12,692 nt of DNA. Source: Prevotella sp. UBA3294. Its GTDB lineage: Bacteria > Bacteroidota > Bacteroidia > Bacteroidales > Bacteroidaceae. The position numbers were made by a program, and so were the translations under genes. Within the stretch, counting starts at the first letter, position 1, and each line of letters opens with the position of its first letter. The notes beneath the pieces are model-generated. The model saw only the letters and a list, made by a program, of their open reading frames with translations, did not search any database and was not told where the DNA came from. Positions 1-8,471 of the stretch are shown in pieces. The stretch lies in contig DETG01000106.1 in NCBI GenBank assembly GCA_002361535.1, forward strand, positions 2,289 through 14,980, read 5' to 3'.

Positions 1-72
1 CAGGCGGTAGAACATATAGAACACCACGATGAGCACCGCTACCTTGACGTCGTATATCAGGAAATCCATCAT
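1..72 (-). CDS. M56/BlaR1-like membrane protein, N-terminal fragment
   Basis: Only the first 24 codons are present; the gene runs off the left edge. It starts with a double ATG at 72-67, and the first ATG overlaps the stop codon of the upstream blaI-like gene (ATGA at 72-69), which points to translational coupling. After MMDFLIYD the residues are almost all hydrophobic, with a single Lys (VKVAVLIVVFYMFY), as expected for the first transmembrane helix of an M56-family sensor protease. The family call rests mainly on context: in Bacteroidota a BlaI-type repressor is commonly followed by an M56/BlaR1 membrane protein that triggers loss of the repressor. No catalytic motif (HExxH) is within the window, so the identity is probable, not shown. 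Confidence 0.7.
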   Translation of the reverse strand, partial: MMDFLIYDVKVAVLIVVFYMFYRL

Positions 73-428
73 TGCTCTTGTTCGATTTTGTTGATGAGTT
101 CGCGAAGGTCCTCAATACTGATCTTTTCTTCCTTGACAAACGAGGACACGGCAGAGAGGTAGGAATCGTCAAAGTAGTTCTTGATGATACCAGCTATCGA
201 CTTTCGTCCATATTCTGCCTCCGAGATGAGAGGATAGTATTGGTAGGTATTACCAAACTGTTTATGACCGAGATAGCCCTCACGCTCCAGAATGCGAACA
301 ATCGTGGAGAGCGTGTTGAAATGAGGGCGTGGCTCGTCGTAAAGCGCTTGCAACTCCCTAACAAACATCGGACCGTGCTGCCAGTACAGGTCCATGATTT
401 CCTTTTCCTTGTTGGTCAGTTTCTTCAT
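69..428 (-). CDS. BlaI/MecI/CopY-family transcriptional repressor
   Basis: A 119-residue protein, the usual size of the family. Residues 1-75 form the winged-helix DNA-binding part: LTNKEKEIMDLYW at the start, a helix-turn-helix around VRELQAL..PHFNTLSTIVRILEREGYL, and a wing GNTYQYYPL. The C-terminal part, with YFDDSYLSAVSSFVKEEKIS, is the dimerisation region in which family members are cleaved or inactivated by the partner M56 protease. It is followed with a 4-base overlap by a putative M56 partner, so the two form a sensor-repressor pair. The upstream DNA carries a cluster of AACTAAA-type half-sites overlapping a promoter-like sequence, suggesting autorepression. The target regulon cannot be read from the window; nothing links it directly to the carbohydrate genes beyond proximity. 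The family call is secure; the beta-lactam association of the name should not be assumed. Confidence 0.93.
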   Translation of the reverse strand: MKKLTNKEKEIMDLYWQHGPMFVRELQALYDEPRPHFNTLSTIVRILEREGYLGHKQFGNTYQYYPLISEAEYGRKSIAGIIKNYFDDSYLSAVSSFVKEEKISIEDLRELINKIEQEQ

Positions 429-481
429 TGCTAATGGTTTTAAGTTACCTTATATTTGCGTCATTAATCAATATCTGAGCG

Positions 482-512
482 CAAAGTAACTAAAAGATTT
501 CGTTATTTGCAA
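482..512 (-). promoter_or_regulatory. Candidate promoter of the blaI-M56 pair
   Basis: On the minus strand TTG (512-510) is followed after 20 bases by TTACTTTG (489-482), a one-mismatch copy of the Bacteroidota -7 box TAnnTTTG. It lies 54 bases upstream of the blaI start and overlaps the proximal AACTAAA half-site at 488-494, which would suit repression by BlaI. No start site has been mapped; this is pattern matching only. Confidence 0.4.
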
Positions 513-557
513 CTAAATTGTTTAGTTTTTAAACTAAATATATTAGTTTTTTTAGTT
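488..557. promoter_or_regulatory. Cluster of AACTAAA/TTTAGTT half-sites, probable BlaI operators
   Basis: Half-sites are AACTAAA at 488-494, 511-517 and 532-538, and the reverse complement TTTAGTT at 521-527 and 551-557, with a one-mismatch copy ATTAGTT at 542-548. They form perfect inverted repeats: 511-517 with 521-527 (3-base gap), and the eight-base arms 521-528 with 531-538 (2-base gap). From 511 on, successive half-sites begin 9 to 11 bases apart, so they lie on roughly the same face of the helix. The position upstream of a BlaI-type gene, overlapping its candidate promoter, makes this protein the likely ligand. The binding itself is inferred. Confidence 0.6.
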
Positions 558-629
558 GTTAACACATGAATGTGGTGCTTACAATAGGGATGGATCCACC
601 AACGTGAAATGTCCGATGACCATCAGCTA

Positions 630-671
630 AGTGAACCCCAGAAGTTTTCTGCCTAACTTCTGGGGTTCACT
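630..671. repeat. Perfect 17-bp inverted repeat, possible terminator
   Basis: The arms 630-646 and 655-671 are perfect reverse complements (AGTGAACCCCAGAAGTT and its complement) around an 8-base loop. The hairpin lies 28 bases past the stop codon of the CE6-CE1 gene (699), so it could end or stabilise that transcript, and could equally face transcripts from the other side. Neither strand has a run of T after the stem, so it is not a textbook intrinsic terminator. It could instead be a dispersed repeat or the remnant of a mobile element. No transposase or target duplication is visible. The remainder of the 429-698 gap holds the blaI control region and nothing else I can name. Confidence 0.55.
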
Positions 672-698
672 ATGTATAGATTCTCTGTTTAGAAGAAT

Positions 699-2687
<1,989 letters not shown>

Positions 2688-2709
2688 TTATAGTTAGTGA
2701 ATACTTTTC

Positions 2710-4605
2710 TTATTCTTTGACAACGAGCACAAAACCGCCACGAGGCAGACAGGTCATCGAAGTGGGCATCTGTTCGGCGGTCATCGTGGTGATGGACCAA
2801 GGTTCATTCTTATTGCCACTGTCGGCAAAGACCGTTACCTGTACATGTCGTGAGGGAAAGATCTCGCGGAGGTTGAACGTGATGGTTTTCTGTTCATCGG
2901 TACCGTTGATGCCCGCCACATACCATGTCTGTCCGCTACGCCGAGCCATGACCACATGATCGGCAGGATAGCCTGTCAGCAATCGGGTATCGTCCCACAC
3001 GGTAGGAAGTTGACCGAAGAACGATCGTACCTCACCAGGTTGGGCCAGCAGACTCTCGGGTCTGTCGGCCAGATGCTGCAATGCCGATTCAAAGATCACC
3101 GTCAGTGCCAATTCATGGGCATGGGTGGTGATATGTGGATGCTGCGAGTCGGAGAAAGCACACGGGGTATAGTCCATCGGTCCGATCACATTGCGTGTGA
3201 AAGGAAGTGTGGCGTTATGAGCTGCTGCCTTATTCGTGAAAGTACCTACATTATTATACCACTCTGCGCCATACACACCTTCTGTGGAGAGCAGGTTCGG
3301 GTAGGTTCGCTGCCAGCCTCGCGGAATGGTAGCCCCATGGAAATTCACCAACAGATGGTGCTTGGCGGCACACTCCAAGAGTTCGATACAATAGTCCATG
3401 TTCTTTAGGTTATCCCCAGAGAAGAAGTCGATCTTCACACCAGCCACCCCGATGCGCTCACACCAGGCAAACTCCTTTTCACGGTCTTCGGGCCTGTTCA
3501 GACGATATTTGGGTGTGGGGGCACCATCCACCCACCCGATGGAAGAGTTGTACCAGATAAGGGGTTTGATGCCTTGCGACTTGGCGTAGCTTACTGCATC
3601 CTCAATGGTATAGCCGTCTTTCATCGTGTCCCACTCAGCATCAATCAACACATAGGGCAGTTTCAAGGCTGCTGCCATTTCCACATATTTTTTGATGATA
3701 CCATAATCGTTTGAACCATGATTATATGCCCAGTAAATCCATGAGACGACACCGGGATGAATCCAGTTGACATCTCGTAATTTGCAGGGCTCCGACACAT
3801 CCGTGACAAGTGTTGATGCCACGATATCGGAAAGACTGCCGATCATGGCCACACGCCATGGGGTATGCCATTCACCTCGGATCACAGCCTCATTCTCTGC
3901 CGGGACGACAGCATAGTCCTCACCCTTATTGAAAAGACATGATGCACTCTGATTGCGTTCGATATTGGCTTCGGTGATAAGGGTAAACACTCCGTCAGCA
4001 GGTTCGAGCAGAGCCGGATAGCCCCAACGGTTATTCCAGCCATCCTCCGACTTCGACACACCGCTGAAGGAGGGAACAGGTTTCACCTGATAGGTGGTGG
4101 AAAGTGGAAAGAAGCCCTCGTAGCTGTCTGTCCACTGTTGCATCCACCGCCGTGTTCCTTCGGGAATACGATAGACGGTCTGCTCCTCAGGACAACGGCT
4201 TGCCGACAATCCTGTATATTCATAACGGAATGCAATGCCGTCATTATAGAGGCGAAATACCAGTGATGCCTGAGGCCCCATCGCCACACGATATACGTTG
4301 GCTTCGTTCGTGGCATGCAGCCGTTTGCCCGACAACATCTGATAATCCACAGTGAGGTGGTCAACAAACTGTAACGGTCCGTTCTTTATCTTCGTGGCAG
4401 CTTCTGCCTTCATCATCGGAATACGTAGAGCAGAAATTCCTTTGTACAGAACTTGAAAGCCATCCTCATAAGGAACCACCAGCAACCGACCATTGGGTGA
4501 CATACCATTTACCGGGGGAACAGTTGTCGCACCCCATGCAGCACAGACCGCCAGGAAACACTCACTGACGATCATCATTGAAACGAGCCATGCACGTAAT
4601 CTCAT
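2710..4605 (-). CDS. Glycoside hydrolase family 97, retaining type (alpha-galactosidase or beta-L-arabinopyranosidase-like)
   Basis: A complete 631-residue exported GH97 enzyme. A signal peptide covers roughly residues 1-26 and a beta-sandwich N-terminal domain runs to about 280. The catalytic (beta/alpha)8 barrel begins at SWIYWAYNHG and includes LIDAEWD, IWYNSS, GVKIDFF, FHGATIPRGW and TEGVYGAEW; a small C-terminal beta domain follows. The Asp in KIDFF (Asp393, codon 3429-3427) sits where the retaining branch has its nucleophile. Glu448 (codon 3264-3262) lies 55 residues later, the same interval I recall between Asp415 and Glu470 of the Bacteroides alpha-galactosidase BtGH97b. Inverting SusB-type alpha-glucosidases lack that Asp. 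Known retaining GH97 activities are alpha-galactosidase and, for some Bacteroides members, beta-L-arabinopyranosidase. In this setting the target is probably a terminal galactose or arabinopyranose on a xylan side chain. First gene of a two-gene operon with the downstream double esterase. The family is secure; the exact sugar is not. Confidence 0.9.
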   Translation of the reverse strand: MRLRAWLVSMMIVSECFLAVCAAWGATTVPPVNGMSPNGRLLVVPYEDGFQVLYKGISALRIPMMKAEAATKIKNGPLQFVDHLTVDYQMLSGKRLHATNEANVYRVAMGPQASLVFRLYNDGIAFRYEYTGLSASRCPEEQTVYRIPEGTRRWMQQWTDSYEGFFPLSTTYQVKPVPSFSGVSKSEDGWNNRWGYPALLEPADGVFTLITEANIERNQSASCLFNKGEDYAVVPAENEAVIRGEWHTPWRVAMIGSLSDIVASTLVTDVSEPCKLRDVNWIHPGVVSWIYWAYNHGSNDYGIIKKYVEMAAALKLPYVLIDAEWDTMKDGYTIEDAVSYAKSQGIKPLIWYNSSIGWVDGAPTPKYRLNRPEDREKEFAWCERIGVAGVKIDFFSGDNLKNMDYCIELLECAAKHHLLVNFHGATIPRGWQRTYPNLLSTEGVYGAEWYNNVGTFTNKAAAHNATLPFTRNVIGPMDYTPCAFSDSQHPHITTHAHELALTVIFESALQHLADRPESLLAQPGEVRSFFGQLPTVWDDTRLLTGYPADHVVMARRSGQTWYVAGINGTDEQKTITFNLREIFPSRHVQVTVFADSGNKNEPWSITTMTAEQMPTSMTCLPRGGFVLVVKE

Positions 4606-4792
4606 TCGTCTTTATATTTATTAGATTGCAAAATTACGCAATTCTCTTGGGATAGGGCATCGGGATTGTATCAAAAAATTCATATCTTGTTTCATCCTTA
4701 TAATAATAAAGGTATTTGGAATAACATTTGGTAGCATTCTCATCTTTTTTTTATATATTTGCAAACAAATTCACTAAATAACAAATCATCTC
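4606..4792. promoter_or_regulatory. Divergent control region between the GH97 and GH146 genes
   Basis: This 187-base AT-rich gap serves two outward-facing genes. Plus strand: TATATTTG at 4754-4761 is a perfect TAnnTTTG box 31 bases before the GH146 start codon. A TTTG at 4727-4730 is a possible -33 element, but its 23-base spacing is slightly long. Minus strand: TAATTTTG (4636-4629) is also a perfect box, 23 bases before the GH97 start, without a clear -33 partner. A near-palindrome, CCTT-N9-AAGG at 4696-4712, and a duplicated ATTTGG (4714-4719, 4726-4731) could bind a regulator. All assignments are by pattern. Confidence 0.5.
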
Positions 4793-7108
4793 ATGAAGAG
4801 ACTTTTTATCACCTTCGCCTTGACGGCTACCACCGCATCTATGATGATGGCTCAGATTCCATCATTAGTAGAAACATTCCCGATCAGTCAGGTCAGACTC
4901 ACCGACAGTCAGTTCCTCAAAAACCAACAGGCAGACATCCACTACCTCTTGGGGTTAGATGCCGACCGACTATTGGCACCCTACCTGAAAGGCGCAGGAC
5001 TGAAGCCTAAGGCCGAGAACTATACAAACTGGGAGAACACCGGTCTTGACGGACATATCGGCGGCCATTACCTGTCGGCCTTGTCGTACATGTATGCTGC
5101 CACGGGAAACCGGGAGATTGAACAGCGCATGGACTATTTCCTGCAAGAGTTGAAACGCTGTCAGGATGCTTCTGGCAACGGCTACTTGGCGGGGATTCCC
5201 AACGGACCGCAAATGTGGAAAGAGATAGCTGAGGGGAATATCCGTGCTGCTTCGTTCGGACTGAACGACCGCTGGGTACCTTTATATAATATTCATAAGA
5301 TCTATGCAGGACTGCGCGATGCGTGGCTGATGGCAGGACGGGAAGATGCCAAGCAGATGCTGGTGAAGCTGACAGACTGGATGATTCAGGAGGTGAGCAC
5401 CCTCAGTGATGAACAGATCCAGCAGATGCTGCGTAGTGAGCAGGGTGGACTGAACGAGACCTTCGCCGATGTGGCCGCTATCACCGGCGACAAGAAATAC
5501 CTCCGACTGGCTCACCAATTCAGTGACCAGCAGATGCTGCAACCGCTGCTGAAGAAAGAAGATAACCTCACGGGCAAACATGCCAACACACAGATACCCA
5601 AGGTGATCGGATACAAACGTATTGCCGATATCGAAGGATTAGCCGAATGGGATCAGGCTGCTGCTTTCTTCTGGGATGTCGTCATTGCACAACGTAGTGT
5701 GTCGATCGGCGGCAACTCCATGAGAGAACATTTCAATCCCACCAACGACTTCAGTGGTTTGCTGGAGAGTGAGCAGGGACCGGAAAGCTGTAACACCTAT
5801 AACATGCTTCGACTCACCAAGATGCTCTACCAGACAACTGCCAACGTGAACTATATCGACTACTACGAACGGGCACTCTATAATCATATACTCTCCATTC
5901 TCAACCCCGTACAGGGAGGTTTCGTGTATTTCACCCCGATGCGCTCAGGACACTACCGTGTCTATTCTCAGCCCCAGACCTCCATGTGGTGTTGTGTGGG
6001 AACGGGATTGGAGAACCCGGCACGCTATGGAGAAATGATCTACGCCCATCAGGGACAGGATCTTATCGTGAACTTGTTCATACCCTCCATCCTCTCATGG
6101 AACGACCTCACGGTGACACAGAAAAACCGTTTTCCACAAGAGCCTTCCACCGACATTACCCTCCAAATGAAAAAGTCCAAGTCGTTTGCCGTGAAGATCC
6201 GTAAGCCATGGTGGACGGAAGACATGAAGGTGCTGGTGAACGGACAGGATACGAAATTCAAGGAAGAGAACGGGAACATCATCGTAAACAGAAAATGGAA
6301 TGACGGTGACCAGATTCACGTGGAACTGCCTATGCACCTCACTGCCATGACCACCCCCGACGGGAAGGCACAATACAGTTTTCTCTATGGTCCTATTGTT
6401 CTGGCTGCCAAGACCGGCACAGACCGCCAAGACGGGATGTACGCAGATGACAGCCGTGGCGGACATATCGCTGTCGGACCGCAGATACCACTCTATCAGA
6501 TGCCTGCCATCATCGGTGACAAAGCATCTATTCTTTCCCACCTGCAACCAGTGGCCGACCGTCCGATGACCTTCCGTCTCAACGGTCTTACCCTCCCCTC
6601 TTTCGAGGGAATGGAGCTGGTGCCGTTCTATCAGTTATATGAGTGTCGTTATCAGATCTATTTCCCGCTTTATTCCGCCAACGAATGGAATGCCAAGAAA
6701 GAGGAGATTGCAGCAGTAGAGCAGGAACGACTGGCTCTGGAATCTCTCACCCTCGACAAGATATTCTGTGGTGAGCAGCAGTCGGAAAGTGACCATTTCT
6801 TCCTGTCGGAAGGCAGTTGGAACGGAGCTGACGAGGGTATCCACTGGCGTCGTACCCGTGGCACATTCTCCTATCAGCTGAAAGGCGAAGGCGCCACCAA
6901 GCTCCGTATCAAGGGATTTGTCGGTGACCGTGAGCCACTCACCCTGAAGGTGAATGACATATCTCTCGGTAACCACTCTTTCGACAGACAAGGGCTGATG
7001 ATCGTGGAACTGCCCGCAGAGGTGAGACAAAAAGAAATCTCACTGACACTGGCTGCCGTCAATGGTAGGCAAACTCCACGTGTCAGTGAGATCAGGTTAT
7101 GTAAATAA
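4793..7108 (+). CDS. GH146/DUF1680 beta-L-arabinofuranosidase
   Basis: A 771-residue exported enzyme and the only large plus-strand gene in the window. The signal peptide is about residues 1-20 (cleavage near MMMA-Q). Residues about 35-420 form the (alpha/alpha)6 catalytic barrel typical of DUF1680: NWENTGLDGHIGGHYLSAL, WVPLYNIHKIYAGL, GGLNETFADVA. The zinc-cysteine site of this clan is intact: Glu331 and Cys333 (in PESCNTYN) and Cys400-Cys401 (in MWCCVGTG). They match Glu338, Cys340, Cys417 and Cys418 of the GH127 enzyme HypBA1, where Cys417 is the nucleophile, so Cys400 should be the nucleophile here. Beta domains follow, with ELVPFYQLYECRYQIY near 616-631, and a final sandwich (about 640-771, SEGSWNG, FSYQLKG) resembles the DUF4986/DUF6805 tail that favours GH146 over GH127. 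It should release beta-L-arabinofuranose from oligosaccharides. It is monocistronic, with its own promoter-like box, and ends 5 bases from the convergent GH8 gene. Confidence 0.9.
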   Translation: MKRLFITFALTATTASMMMAQIPSLVETFPISQVRLTDSQFLKNQQADIHYLLGLDADRLLAPYLKGAGLKPKAENYTNWENTGLDGHIGGHYLSALSYMYAATGNREIEQRMDYFLQELKRCQDASGNGYLAGIPNGPQMWKEIAEGNIRAASFGLNDRWVPLYNIHKIYAGLRDAWLMAGREDAKQMLVKLTDWMIQEVSTLSDEQIQQMLRSEQGGLNETFADVAAITGDKKYLRLAHQFSDQQMLQPLLKKEDNLTGKHANTQIPKVIGYKRIADIEGLAEWDQAAAFFWDVVIAQRSVSIGGNSMREHFNPTNDFSGLLESEQGPESCNTYNMLRLTKMLYQTTANVNYIDYYERALYNHILSILNPVQGGFVYFTPMRSGHYRVYSQPQTSMWCCVGTGLENPARYGEMIYAHQGQDLIVNLFIPSILSWNDLTVTQKNRFPQEPSTDITLQMKKSKSFAVKIRKPWWTEDMKVLVNGQDTKFKEENGNIIVNRKWNDGDQIHVELPMHLTAMTTPDGKAQYSFLYGPIVLAAKTGTDRQDGMYADDSRGGHIAVGPQIPLYQMPAIIGDKASILSHLQPVADRPMTFRLNGLTLPSFEGMELVPFYQLYECRYQIYFPLYSANEWNAKKEEIAAVEQERLALESLTLDKIFCGEQQSESDHFFLSEGSWNGADEGIHWRRTRGTFSYQLKGEGATKLRIKGFVGDREPLTLKVNDISLGNHSFDRQGLMIVELPAEVRQKEISLTLAAVNGRQTPRVSEIRLCK

Positions 7109-7133
7109 TCTTCTCAATCCCCGGGGAAGATTA
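7106..7133. terminator. Hairpin over both convergent stop codons, possible shared terminator
   Basis: TAATCTTC (7106-7113) pairs with GAAGATTA (7126-7133). The 12-base loop includes most of the self-complementary CCCCGGGG (7119-7126). The left arm contains the GH146 stop codon (7106-7108), and the GH8 stop codon (7116-7114) begins the loop. Because the genes end only 5 bases apart, any terminator must overlap coding sequence or the opposite gene. There is no T-run, so the role is a guess. Confidence 0.3.
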
Positions 7134-8439
7134 CCCGGTAATGACCGCTGAGATGCATAAAGGCGAAAAGTCGTAACAGACCATCGTAGTAAGCATCGAA
7201 ATAACCATCCTCAAAGGGTTCGTGTTTGGCATTCCACAGCTCATCCACGAACTCTTTGCTCTTTTCATGGGTACAAAGCATAGAGGCTGCAGCCACCGTA
7301 GAAACCAACCCGATCGAATGACGAAGCTTTCTGAAGCCACCAGCCTGCAGAATCTCATTCTCCTCTGGTAATGAGCCATCTGTGCGGTATTGATCAACAA
7401 ACTCATGAACGCCTTGAGAATAAAAGAAATTCTGAATACGCTCACCATAGCCCTGCTGCCATTCACGATCAGCACAGCTCCACTCGTAGTCGAGGGTGAT
7501 GTTCATCGGTACACGCCAAGAGTCATAACGGAAATTATTGCTGGGATTTCTTCTGCCGCCGAAGCCCTGCATCTGTGAGCCGTCATACTGACACATATCC
7601 GGATTCAAACCGGTCTTCGCGTCGGTAGCCTTGTGAAGGAATGCCCTACTGGCTTCAGCACATGCTCGCCAATAGTCTGCCCGTCCGTCGTCGGCCCATC
7701 GTGCCCACACCTCATAGAAGGCAGGTATATGATAGGAGGGATCGGTATAACGCTGTCCAAAACCATCGGGTGTGAAAGTGATCAGTTTGGTTTCGGGATC
7801 GATGAGGAACATCTTCTGCGGACCTTGCTGTTGTTGTCCGAACCCGCCGAAGCCTCCGAAACCTCCTTGCCGACGTTCCGGTTCATATTCCTTCGGCATT
7901 GTACAGTTAATGATACGCTGGGCCTCAGCTTTGTAGTTGATGCCCGTATCATCACCCCAACGGTTGGAAGCAAAGATCAGGGAGGTGATGAAATACAACT
8001 CACCATCGCTGGCTGCCCCATCGGAGTTACGCGTACCATCGGTCTTGCAACTCCAGGCAAAATAGCCCTCACGGATACCCGACTGATGCTGCATGTATTT
8101 CTTACTCCACCGCCACAGACGGTCAAAAATATCTTTCTGGTTTAGCTGCACCGCAATCATCATACCGTATGACATACCCTCAGTACGAGCATCATGGTTC
8201 TTAATGTCCGACACATATCCCATGGAGTCCCCCACTTCGAAATACACTTTGTTGGGACCGAAGAACACATCGTGGAACACCTCTTTCAACTTGTCTTCCA
8301 CCGCTTGCGGTGAATAGCCCATCTCCACTAAGAGGTTACGATACTGTCGTGTCTCAAAGCCTCCCTTTTGCCAAGGTGTATAAGCCATCATACGGAAGGA
8401 CACCAAGAACAGGGCCGAAATAATAAAAACTCTTTTCAT
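7114..8439 (-). CDS. GH8 reducing-end xylose-releasing exo-oligoxylanase (Rex-like)
   Basis: A 441-residue exported GH8 enzyme, starting at ATG 8439: MKRVFIISALFLV gives a proper signal peptide. The frame is open 16 codons further, but that extension would hide the signal and overlap the upstream gene. Numbered from this start, the general acid is Glu87 (ARTEGMSYGMM), Asp145 lies in SDGELYF and the base Asp306 in RYDSWRVP. The Glu87 to Asp145 interval (58 residues) equals the Glu70 to Asp128 interval I recall for Bacillus halodurans Rex. NPSYHIPAFYEVW-type and Trp-rich subsite motifs are also present (DPSYHIPAFYEVW). Rex enzymes cut xylose from the reducing end of xylo-oligosaccharides. The interval to the base is about 26 residues longer than in the Bacillus enzyme, because of a Gly/Phe/Gln-rich insert (residues 191-207) and a second Gly-rich patch before RYDSW. 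Last gene of a minus-strand operon, 32 bases after the GH43 gene. Confidence 0.9.
   Translation of the reverse strand: MKRVFIISALFLVSFRMMAYTPWQKGGFETRQYRNLLVEMGYSPQAVEDKLKEVFHDVFFGPNKVYFEVGDSMGYVSDIKNHDARTEGMSYGMMIAVQLNQKDIFDRLWRWSKKYMQHQSGIREGYFAWSCKTDGTRNSDGAASDGELYFITSLIFASNRWGDDTGINYKAEAQRIINCTMPKEYEPERRQGGFGGFGGFGQQQQGPQKMFLIDPETKLITFTPDGFGQRYTDPSYHIPAFYEVWARWADDGRADYWRACAEASRAFLHKATDAKTGLNPDMCQYDGSQMQGFGGRRNPSNNFRYDSWRVPMNITLDYEWSCADREWQQGYGERIQNFFYSQGVHEFVDQYRTDGSLPEENEILQAGGFRKLRHSIGLVSTVAAASMLCTHEKSKEFVDELWNAKHEPFEDGYFDAYYDGLLRLFAFMHLSGHYRVIFPGD
7819..7869 (-). repeat. Gly-Phe-Gly-Gly and Gln-rich low-complexity insert in GH8
   Basis: The codons encode QGG FGG FGG FGQQQQGPQ, a 9-base periodic (GGN TTY GGN) run followed by a Gln run. 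It lies between conserved GH8 segments (after the ...TMPKEYEPERR strand and before KMFLIDPETK), so it is probably a surface loop. A shorter related patch, GFGGRR, occurs later in the same protein near 7554-7567. Confidence 0.8.
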
Positions 8440-8471
8440 AAAACAGAATAATTGATCGTTAGTATTGAATA

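Noticed and set aside
4540..4605. Lipoprotein signal (Cys21) in the first GH97
   Set aside because: The residues before Cys21 are Leu-Ala-Val, and Val at -1 does not fit the lipobox. A standard signal peptide cut near Gly25-Ala26 is more likely.
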